38,780 bases of DNA, taken from the NCBI GenBank assembly GCA_016927695.1, contig JAFGME010000103.1, positions 1-38,780 of the forward strand, read 5' to 3'. This DNA comes from Bacteroidales bacterium (GTDB taxonomy: Bacteria; Bacteroidota; Bacteroidia; Bacteroidales; JAFGHD01). Below, one piece after another: positions 25,094-32,435 of the stretch (positions within the stretch are counted from its first letter, which is position 1; each line of letters begins with the position of its first letter). The notes below the pieces were generated by a model. That model made no database searches and was not told where the DNA came from. It saw nothing but the letters and a program-made list of their open reading frames with translations. The position numbers and the translations under genes were made by a program.

Positions 25094-28000
25094 TTATTCA
25101 GGTACGTAACATTTCGGGCTTTGTGCATCTGGCTTGCCTGACGAAGCTTCAGCGTAGTCAGGCACCTGCCCGCCCAGCCCCGTATTCGGCGTCCATACAT
25201 CGTTCTTGTCGCCGTTGTTCACCTGGGCGTCGAGGTTGAAATCGCCGGATTTGTAGCCCCCGGTTCCTGCCTGCACAGCCCATACATCGTTCTTATCGCC
25301 GTTGTTGATCTGTCCGTCGGCATTGCCGTCGGCGCCGGTCATTCCCCATATGCCTGGTGCGATATCCTTGTGTGCATTGCTGCCGCCAAAAGCCTGGCCT
25401 GAGCCGGTGGTGAAATCCCAGGAATAGGTTGTTCCCGATAGCTGCAATCCTTCTGAGGACATCACTGCGATATGGTTTCGGTGCCGGATTACTGCGAAGA
25501 GGGAGTGCTGAACGGTTAAACTACTGAATTGCAGAATGGATGAACCGTCTGTGCCGACTATGGAGCCGTCTTTCAGCAGGAATGCGGCCTGCCTTGCCAC
25601 AACGGCGGCTGAGCCTGCCGAAGCCGCATCCGTTGCATCCCGAAGTTCAATCAATATCCAGTCAACAACCTCGCTGTTAGGGATTGAGGTTACGCTTTCG
25701 GTTCCGGAATAATTCCAGGGAGCTGTATTGTAAGGCTGCGATAAGGGCAGTTGTGAGGATGAATTCAGCGTTGTATTCATATCCGAACCGTTGAAAGGAC
25801 CTTCGATGAAGGCTGTCAGGTTAACCTGGAAGTCAGGGCTATAAGGTTCGCGCGCAATGATAAACTGGCTGAAGCCGGTGATGCCGGAGAAGGTAATCTG
25901 GTCGGTAGCCGGATTAATTGTGGGTGAACCGGCATAAAGGCTCCATTCACCATCGCTGTTGACTTCGCGCCGGTACAGGTGGAACTTTGAGGCATTATTC
26001 ATATCCTGCGAAGTAAGGTCTTCGCTCAATGTGAAGGTTACCTCAGCATTGAATGCTCCGGCGCCAAAGCGGTTGATTACCCAGTACTGTTCCTGAAAAA
26101 CAGAATCGAGGACAGGGTCGGAAGGAAGCTGGTTGGGCAGGGTATCGATGCGGGTAACAGTGACGGAAGCGCCGGATTGCGCCGAATAATTCATTGTAAT
26201 GCCTGTATTTGTATATTCAACTGATCCAAAGTTTTCGACCTGAGAGTCGCTTGCACCGGGACCGAAGGGAATGGTTGATGTATCCCAGTTTTCCTCAGCC
26301 ATATTAATCAGGGTTCCGTTATTAATTAATGAACATTCATAAGTTTCATTACCGCTTCCTTCGTTGAACTGCCAGTAGCTGACCAGCCCTGTTTCCTGTC
26401 CTGTGAGCGGGAGATGCATATTTTCACGGATTTGAATGGAATCGAGAGCAATATTCCATAATCTTACCTCATCTATTTGCCCGTTAAAAAAACCGGAAGA
26501 GCCATCTGTTGATCCGATCAGTTTATCACTGGTGTTATCAATAAAGGGATAAGGGTCATCGGTGATCAGCGTTTGCAATTTACCGTTCACATAAATATTG
26601 TGTGTTCCTGCCCCGCTTCCCGAACGGGTGTAAACAATGTGGTTCCATTGTCCGTTAACAATGGCATCATTCCCGGTTTGAGCGACCCATACGCCCTTGC
26701 CTGTAACCGCGACTCTATTGGTCCCTCCGTTTCCGGGCCCGATCTCCAATTGAAAACCTCCATCAGCATTATCCTTTCTTGTTGAAAAAATGCTGTTTCG
26801 GCTTGTTGCTAACCACGGTTTTATCCAGGCTTCAATGGTAATAATATTCCCGGTATTTAAACTGCCGTTATTCCCCACATTAACATAATCATTATCTCCA
26901 CCAAAGAAAAGACTGTGACCGGCGAAATTGTAAATTCGTTTGTTATGGCAGATAATAAACTGGCTGAATGAAGAGATGTTGTTGAAAGTGACTGTATTCA
27001 TCGCCGTATCAACATCTGATGCTGTTGCAGCGAATTCCCAGGCGCCATCTGAATTGCTCGCACGCCGGTATAATTTAACTTCGCCGGGGCTGCTTTCGTA
27101 TTCGTTAACTAAATCATTGCTGACCGAAAAGATCAGATTTGCATTGAAACTGCCTGAACCATAACGGTTTGCAACCCAGTATCTGTTGTCAGATGTTGGC
27201 AGATCGGGTAAAACATTCGGAGCGTTGTTTATTTTTGTTACCGTAACGGATGCGCCGTTTTGAGAACTGTAATCGATTGTCAGGCCGGTACCTGTAAATA
27301 TTACTGTGCCGGTGGTTTCTGTCTGCGTATTGCTGGCGCCTCCGCCGGTGGGTACGGTTGATTCCGTCCAGGCGCCGGGATTCATATTCCCCTCAAGGGA
27401 TGCGGTGTTTACACCCGTATGGTCGGCGCTTAAAACGCCTTTATTCTCGTTCATTTGCCAATAGCTTATCAATCCCGGAGTGTCTCTTTCCACCGTATGA
27501 TGGATGCTTTCCCTGATTTGTTGCTGCGAACGGGCCACACTCCAAAACCTCACCTCGTCTATTTCACCGATAAAATGTTGTGTTCCGTTTGTCCCGGCCC
27601 CGATATACTTATCATCACCGTTGTTGATAAACGAATAAGGATCATTCGAAATAAGGGTTTGTGCAAGCCCGTTGATGTAAATGGCGTGGGTGCCTGCTCC
27701 TGACCCTGAACGGGTGTAGGCAATATGTACCCATTCATTATCAGAGAAAACATTATCACCTGTCTGTGCAACCCATGTATTCACCCCTGAAACAGCAACC
27801 CGATGGGTGCCGCCAGCTGCAGGACCGATCTCAAGCTGGAATGAACCACCGCTGTTGTTGCTTCTTGTTGAGAAAATGCTGTGACGCCCGGTTGAAGAAC
27901 CCGGTTTTACCCAGGCTTCGATAGTCAATGTATTCCCGACATCAAGGCTCGAATTGTTACCAATGTTCAGCAGGTCATCGGAGCCATCAAAGGCCAGGGC

Positions 28001-30190
28001 GGTTCCGGGTATTGTATCAGCAGATTCAACCTGAATATAAAAGAGACCTTCCTGGGCAAATTCCGATCCTGCAAAGCCATTGTCAACGGCCTGTACACTC
28101 CAGTAATAAAACCCGCTTTTTAAATTCCGCATAATCTTACTTGTGTTCAATCCGGCGTTGCCAAGGGCAGGTACATAGCGGTATCCGTTGTTGAGGTCGG
28201 CCATAGGGGTTAGTGCATCACAAGCCCCGGGAGAGGTTCCGATATAAACGTTATAACTTAATCCGTCGGATGGGGTTTCGTTGTCATTAGAAACATTCCA
28301 ACTCAGGGTAACATCATTTCCCGATATCAGGCTGACCAGGTTTGTCGGTACGGTTGGGACAGAATTGGCAAATATAGAATTGTTGCGGTATATTTTAGTA
28401 ACAATTGCCGAACCATCCCAGCCATTGTATAAAATATCAAGGTCAAAGTCGTTGTCAATGTCGGCCCAGGTTACGGAGCTATAATTAACCCCATGCAGGG
28501 GAATTTCATCCTGTAATACAAAACCACCGTCCCGGTCATTCTTTAAAAGCATTGTAACATATTCTGAATTATTGTTCCCGCCAGATAGTAAAATGTCAAC
28601 ATATCCGTCATTGTTATAATCGCCCCAGGCAACAGATCCGTTATTGACGCCCGGCAATGAAATGCCGGAATTACTGAAACCCCCATTTCCGTTATTTTTG
28701 TAGATGAGTGTGTATTTTGCAATGGCGCCATAGCATATAATTATGTCAAGATCACCGTCATTGTCATAATCCCCCAGATCGGCATCGGACTTATCTGCAG
28801 TAGGAAAGGAGTTAGAAGAATTATTAAAACCTCCATTGCCATCATTAATATAAAATCTTGCAGGAGTACCTGAGCCAGAACCTGCTAAAAACAGATCGGG
28901 ATAGCCATCCTGATTACAATCCCCCCATTTGGCTACCCCAATATAGCCCGGAAGGGAAATTGAAGCATCCTGGAAAAGGCCGGTTCCATCAGGACAGGTA
29001 TTCCTGTATATTTTAGTAACACTGCTGCCAACAGCCTGAACACCTGCCATAACGAAATCGAGCCATCCGTCATTATCGTAGTCTTCCCATGCCAATGAGC
29101 TATGTGCAATACCGTGAAAATTAGATTTGGAAAAACCACCTGCTCCGTTATGGGTATAAACATTTGTTTGATACGACAAGTTGGTTGAACCGGACATGAG
29201 CAAATCGAGATCGCTGTCATTATCGTAATCGCCCCAGGCAGCGTCGCTGTCTTCGTATTGAGTTAATGAAGCTGAGGTTGCCGTGAAAGTTCCATTTCCA
29301 TCGTTGCTATAAATTTTGCTATAAAAGCTTCCCATTGCAGTACTGGTACTACCGGTTAATATAATATCCAAATCGTGATCGTTATCGTAATCCCCCATAT
29401 CAATGCTTCCATTATAGGTGTTCTGAATGTTGTGGGATAATTCGGTAAAAGTAGCTTGCCATTCATTTCCGGTCATATTGCACAAAGCGCCGTCATTTTG
29501 ATATGCTGTTTCGTCATGGGCTGTCAGACCGGATGTTTCATTCAGTTTCCAGTAACCCCTAAGCCCGGTTGAAGAAGCCGGTATATTTACATTCATATTG
29601 TCATTGATTTCTGTTGCCGAACGTGCAATTCCCCAAATCCTGACGTCATCCATAAATCCTTCGAAATAACCCCCGTTGGGGCTACAAGCGTTGTTTACCG
29701 CTGCACCCAGGAAAGTACAATTATTCATATTATCCTGAATAAGAAAACTCCCGGCAGGCTGATTCGTTACCGGTATCCCGTCAATATATAACCGCAGAAA
29801 CATAACACCATCATACGTTGCAGCAAAGTGGTGCCAGCCGGCAGACAAACCTGTATAAGGATGCATAATGCTAAAAAACGTACCATTTAGGTTTATAGCA
29901 AAAATCAAATTAACGCCGTAGGTCTCAAGGGTATAACCTCCGTTATTTGCATTCCCGATAATCATAAAACTCTCCTGTATGCTCCAGTCTTCCCTGAAAA
30001 CCCAGGTTTCAAGTGTGATGGCACTTGGAGGCTTCAATTCCAATGAGTTGCCCAATGAAACATAATCATTGAAGCCATCAAACTGGAGCCAGTTGTTTAA
30101 TGGTTGTGCGTAACCATCCAAATTCCATGAAATCTGTATTGCAAATAGCAAAACAAAAGATATAAAGGTCAGTTTTTTTTTCATATTCAT
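25094..30190 (-). CDS. Giant secreted LamG/FG-GAP protein D with shared C-terminal module
   Basis: 1698 residues. A signal peptide begins MNMKKKLTFISFVLLFAIQ. Domains, approximate residues: LamG 32-225; seven FG-GAP/VCBS-type repeats with cores such as GDYDNDGDLDIII, GDYNNDGYVDILL and ADIDNDFDLDILY, 260-597; FN3-like 607-720; LamG 733-930; unnamed module (GGGASN to FSQFII) 950-1087; LamG 1093-1287; the same unnamed module again 1307-1447; shared C-terminal module 1454-1678. The DxDxDG cores suggest calcium binding in a beta-propeller. Giant A has the same kinds of parts in a different order. The gene follows the small acylphosphatase-like gene by 31 nt. The last 20 residues (YAEASSGKPDAQSPKCYVPE) are an extra extension from a 60-nt insertion. 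A surface binding or adhesion role is inferred. Confidence 0.9.
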   Translation of the reverse strand: MNMKKKLTFISFVLLFAIQISWNLDGYAQPLNNWLQFDGFNDYVSLGNSLELKPPSAITLETWVFREDWSIQESFMIIGNANNGGYTLETYGVNLIFAINLNGTFFSIMHPYTGLSAGWHHFAATYDGVMFLRLYIDGIPVTNQPAGSFLIQDNMNNCTFLGAAVNNACSPNGGYFEGFMDDVRIWGIARSATEINDNMNVNIPASSTGLRGYWKLNETSGLTAHDETAYQNDGALCNMTGNEWQATFTELSHNIQNTYNGSIDMGDYDNDHDLDIILTGSTSTAMGSFYSKIYSNDGNGTFTATSASLTQYEDSDAAWGDYDNDSDLDLLMSGSTNLSYQTNVYTHNGAGGFSKSNFHGIAHSSLAWEDYDNDGWLDFVMAGVQAVGSSVTKIYRNTCPDGTGLFQDASISLPGYIGVAKWGDCNQDGYPDLFLAGSGSGTPARFYINDGNGGFNNSSNSFPTADKSDADLGDYDNDGDLDIIICYGAIAKYTLIYKNNGNGGFSNSGISLPGVNNGSVAWGDYNNDGYVDILLSGGNNNSEYVTMLLKNDRDGGFVLQDEIPLHGVNYSSVTWADIDNDFDLDILYNGWDGSAIVTKIYRNNSIFANSVPTVPTNLVSLISGNDVTLSWNVSNDNETPSDGLSYNVYIGTSPGACDALTPMADLNNGYRYVPALGNAGLNTSKIMRNLKSGFYYWSVQAVDNGFAGSEFAQEGLFYIQVESADTIPGTALAFDGSDDLLNIGNNSSLDVGNTLTIEAWVKPGSSTGRHSIFSTRSNNSGGSFQLEIGPAAGGTHRVAVSGVNTWVAQTGDNVFSDNEWVHIAYTRSGSGAGTHAIYINGLAQTLISNDPYSFINNGDDKYIGAGTNGTQHFIGEIDEVRFWSVARSQQQIRESIHHTVERDTPGLISYWQMNENKGVLSADHTGVNTASLEGNMNPGAWTESTVPTGGGASNTQTETTGTVIFTGTGLTIDYSSQNGASVTVTKINNAPNVLPDLPTSDNRYWVANRYGSGSFNANLIFSVSNDLVNEYESSPGEVKLYRRASNSDGAWEFAATASDVDTAMNTVTFNNISSFSQFIICHNKRIYNFAGHSLFFGGDNDYVNVGNNGSLNTGNIITIEAWIKPWLATSRNSIFSTRKDNADGGFQLEIGPGNGGTNRVAVTGKGVWVAQTGNDAIVNGQWNHIVYTRSGSGAGTHNIYVNGKLQTLITDDPYPFIDNTSDKLIGSTDGSSGFFNGQIDEVRLWNIALDSIQIRENMHLPLTGQETGLVSYWQFNEGSGNETYECSLINNGTLINMAEENWDTSTIPFGPGASDSQVENFGSVEYTNTGITMNYSAQSGASVTVTRIDTLPNQLPSDPVLDSVFQEQYWVINRFGAGAFNAEVTFTLSEDLTSQDMNNASKFHLYRREVNSDGEWSLYAGSPTINPATDQITFSGITGFSQFIIAREPYSPDFQVNLTAFIEGPFNGSDMNTTLNSSSQLPLSQPYNTAPWNYSGTESVTSIPNSEVVDWILIELRDATDAASAGSAAVVARQAAFLLKDGSIVGTDGSSILQFSSLTVQHSLFAVIRHRNHIAVMSSEGLQLSGTTYSWDFTTGSGQAFGGSNAHKDIAPGIWGMTGADGNADGQINNGDKNDVWAVQAGTGGYKSGDFNLDAQVNNGDKNDVWTPNTGLGGQVPDYAEASSGKPDAQSPKCYVPE
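25097..25831 (-). other. Shared C-terminal module, copy in giant D, extended
   Basis: 225 residues of the module (FQVNLTAFIEGPFNG to GGQVPD) plus a 20-residue tail. Loop 1 is DGNADGQINNGD, loop 2 DFNLDAQVNNGD. Over stretches of 30-40 nt the DNA is identical to giant E (around 25590-25635 and 32870-32915). Confidence 0.85.
25098..25165. repeat. 60-nt insertion with imperfect hairpin and 8-bp flanking repeats
   Basis: Imperfect direct repeats TCAGGTAC (25098-25105) and TCAGGCAC (25158-25165) lie exactly 60 nt apart. The right part, 25136-25163, is an imperfect hairpin with arms GCCTGACGAAGC and GCGTAGTCAGGC (10 of 12 paired). It lies in frame and adds exactly 20 codons before a VPE-stop ending like that of the other giants. 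It looks like a small palindromic (REP-like) element; that class is inferred. Confidence 0.6.
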
Positions 30191-30221
30191 ATTATTTTAA
30201 TGTTAGTAATTTGTTTTTTTC

Positions 30222-30491
30222 CTATTCAATGATGACGAATGAATTAAAATGCCTTATCCTGTTTTTTGATATGCTTACCCCATCTACACTGGAACCCAAA
30301 GGACCGACCCGGCAGAATTCGATGAACTTATTAAGGCCGGTTTCTTTGCCTTCTGCCTCTATTACGATATGGGATTCGTCTAATATCCTTACCGATCCCC
30401 TGATGTTGTTCAGGATTGCAAACTGTTTCACATAAAACGGGAATCCCGTTTTTTGTATTTTACCGGATAATGATATCTGTAAACTTATCAT
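30222..30491 (-). CDS. Small degenerate acylphosphatase-like protein upstream of giant D
   Basis: 89 residues from the ATG at 30491, the usual length of acylphosphatases (about 90); a TTG at 30512 would add seven residues. The fold pattern is clear: SLSGKIQKTGFPFYVKQFAI matches 'V.G.VQGVGFR.fv...A', then NIRGSVRILDES, VIEAEGKE, a GP before SVDGVSIS, and HFNSFVII at the end. The catalytic Arg of GVGFR is Pro here, and the Asn expected after GxV(R/K) is Ile, so activity is unlikely. It is paralogous to 4772-5119. No signal peptide is predicted from the short start. It lies 31 nt before giant D and downstream of a direct-repeat operator candidate, so it is probably the first gene of the D operon. 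Confidence 0.75.
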   Translation of the reverse strand: MISLQISLSGKIQKTGFPFYVKQFAILNNIRGSVRILDESHIVIEAEGKETGLNKFIEFCRVGPLGSSVDGVSISKNRIRHFNSFVIIE

Positions 30492-30537
30492 AAGGCAAAT
30501 GTATAATCTCAATATGCCCTAATGCAATTAGTTATTG

Positions 30538-30572
30538 TTCGGAATTGTAAAAGCCGGTTCGGAATCGTAAAA
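30538..30572. promoter_or_regulatory. Candidate AraC-type operator: two 15-bp direct repeats
   Basis: TTCGGAATTGTAAAA (30538-30552) and TTCGGAATCGTAAAA (30558-30572) match at 14 of 15 positions, in the same orientation, with a 20-bp period (about two helical turns). They fill most of the gap between the AraC-type gene stop and the D operon. AraC-family activators typically bind direct repeats about 20-21 bp apart beside the promoter. No TAnnTTTG match is seen here, as expected for a promoter needing an activator. Confidence 0.6.
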
Positions 30573-30574
30573 TA

Positions 30575-32266
30575 TTACTTTATCGATTCTCTGAAATATG
30601 AGGGGGAAATGCCGGTATATTTCTTAAAACAGGTGAAAAAAGTAGAACGCGAATTAAAACCTGACATCTGACCGATACCCTCGATGGAAATGTGATTTTT
30701 TGAGGGATCGGCAAGTAATTGTCGCGCTGTCTTTATCCGGTATTCGTTGATGTAATCATTAAAATTTTTATGATAATAATCATTTATCAGCTTAGAGATA
30801 TACGTTCTGTTGGTTCTCAATTTCTGAGATATATCATTAATGCTGATATCACTGAATAAATAGGGTTTTTCAGCTTTCATAAAGGCTTCAAGCTGCTCCT
30901 TCAGGCAGGTACTCTCCCCATTTTGCCGGTTGTTATTTTCATTTGGATGAAAATCCGATTTTTCCCATTCATCAAGCTGTTCCGAAATCAACCCATATTC
31001 CTTTTCACTGCTGACGATTTCAAGGTTTCTTTTGACAAGGATGTCCAGTGCTTTCTTTTTCTGTAAAAACAGAATAGCTATGGTAACCAGTAAAATTCCT
31101 GTAAACAGAATCCCCACGATGAGCCAACCAATAACCGAATTTTTTGCCCTGATGTTTGCTTCTTTAATTTCATTTTCCATCCGAAGTTGCAGATTTTCCT
31201 TTTCTTTTTTTTCTGCTTCATATTTGGCGGACATGTCATAAATATTTGCCCTGATATTGGCTTTAAATGCATCAATCTGCATTTTACGGGCAATGTTCAG
31301 GTACTCATAAGCCAGTTTGTTTTCCCCGATTGTTTGATAATTTCGCGCAAGTTCTAAGTAAATCTTTGTGAATATATTGATGCCAATATCCTCTTTACTT
31401 AATTTTTCAGCTTCTTGCAGAACAGTAATCGCATCATGGTGTTTTTTTAATTCATAAAACACCCTCGCCGTATTGTATTTCGCGTTAATCGCATCAGCTA
31501 CCTGATTCATTTTCATAAAATTGTTAAAAGCAAAACCATACAATTCCAACGCCCTGGTAAATTCATTTTTCGACTGATAGTAAAATCCAAGTTCATTTTG
31601 GGCGGTGGCCAAATGATTGTCATAACCTTTCTCCTCTGAAATTTTAATGCAGAGGTTTGAATATTTAAATACAGAGTCATACCTGTAGGGTGCCAGGTTA
31701 CTGTTGAATTCATCATACAATGCGGCAAGCCGGTTATAAGCAAAAGCCCTGTTATTCATATTTAACTCTTGTTTGTCAAGCAGTTCATATATAATCTCCA
31801 TTTCCCTTTGATATTCTCCTATCTTGCGATATCCTTCAGCAAGGTATACAGTGGCATAATGAGCAGAATCTGAATGCGGGCAGGCTGTTTCGAGATACTC
31901 CTGCAACAAGGGTATTCCAATAGCCGTTCTTGATTGAATGATTCTTTGAACTGCCCTGTCGAGCAACGGAAGGTTTTCTGCAGGATCTATCACTGCATCA
32001 GCATTTTCAGCTTCCTGGTTTTCATTAACCATAAGAGAGAAAACCTTGGTTTTGATATAGTAGAGTTTTGATTTCTGTATTTCGGTCAACCGGTGGTTTT
32101 TCTCTGTTAAATTTATCAGATTATCCAGTGAATCCCTGCCAGCAGACATCAGGCGCAGAATCTTCCTGTAGTCCGATTCGAACCTTACGGAATCATAGCT
32201 TTGGCCATAACACAAGGGAATGGTTAATAACAGCATAAAAGTAAAAAGGAAACGACCTGTGCTCAA
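30575..32266 (-). CDS. TPR - transmembrane - AraC-type HTH regulator (unit D)
   Basis: 563 residues from a TTG at 32266, which gives a signal peptide (LSTGRFLFTFMLLLTIPLC) 19 nt after a TATTTTTG promoter element. The first ATG is 32236; the longest frame starts at GTG 32317, upstream of the promoter. TPRs cover about residues 130-340, a transmembrane helix lies near 375-404, and the C-terminal AraC domain covers 465-563. It has both HTH motifs: INDISQKLRTNRTYISKLIN and IEGIGQMSGFNSRSTFFTCF, followed by KKYTGISPSYFR. It is intact, unlike the regulator near giant E. It is the AraC counterpart of the two TPR-LuxR proteins. The D operon begins 84 nt downstream, across the direct repeats at 30538-30572, which are its probable binding site. 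Confidence 0.85.
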   Translation of the reverse strand: MSTGRFLFTFMLLLTIPLCYGQSYDSVRFESDYRKILRLMSAGRDSLDNLINLTEKNHRLTEIQKSKLYYIKTKVFSLMVNENQEAENADAVIDPAENLPLLDRAVQRIIQSRTAIGIPLLQEYLETACPHSDSAHYATVYLAEGYRKIGEYQREMEIIYELLDKQELNMNNRAFAYNRLAALYDEFNSNLAPYRYDSVFKYSNLCIKISEEKGYDNHLATAQNELGFYYQSKNEFTRALELYGFAFNNFMKMNQVADAINAKYNTARVFYELKKHHDAITVLQEAEKLSKEDIGINIFTKIYLELARNYQTIGENKLAYEYLNIARKMQIDAFKANIRANIYDMSAKYEAEKKEKENLQLRMENEIKEANIRAKNSVIGWLIVGILFTGILLVTIAILFLQKKKALDILVKRNLEIVSSEKEYGLISEQLDEWEKSDFHPNENNNRQNGESTCLKEQLEAFMKAEKPYLFSDISINDISQKLRTNRTYISKLINDYYHKNFNDYINEYRIKTARQLLADPSKNHISIEGIGQMSGFNSRSTFFTCFKKYTGISPSYFRESIK

Positions 32267-32284
32267 GACGATAAAATATTTTGA

Positions 32285-32292
32285 CAAAAATA
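32285..32292 (-). promoter_or_regulatory. -7 element of the unit D regulator
   Basis: The minus strand reads TATTTTTG (TAnnTTTG). The TTG start chosen at 32266 is 19 nt downstream, a spacing like that at 7108-7115 and 37491-37498. It rules against the GTG at 32317. Confidence 0.5.
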
Positions 32293-32372
32293 TGGATTTA
32301 GGACTAAAATAAGACACTCCTGAGAAAGTTCATGGGAAGGGTTTATTATAATCTCAGAAGATCAATCAACAA

Positions 32373-32435
32373 CTTTTCATTTTCCATTTTCCATTTTCCA
32401 TTTTCCACTTTCCACTTTCCATTTTCCACTTTTAA
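32373..32435. repeat. Heptamer array (TTTCCAT / TTTCCAC) after giant E stop codon
   Basis: About nine near-perfect seven-base units in a row, ending in TTTTAACTATT beside the stop codon. It is the longest of the three such tracts in the window. It fills most of the gap between the unit D regulator promoter and giant E. Confidence 0.8.

Noticed and set aside
25173..25260. Repeated DNA in the loop region considered as a separate tandem repeat
   Set aside because: It is explained by the internal duplication of the two dockerin-like loops in the coding sequence.
32373..32435. Heptamer array considered as a CRISPR array
   Set aside because: Units are seven bases with no spacers and no cas genes nearby.
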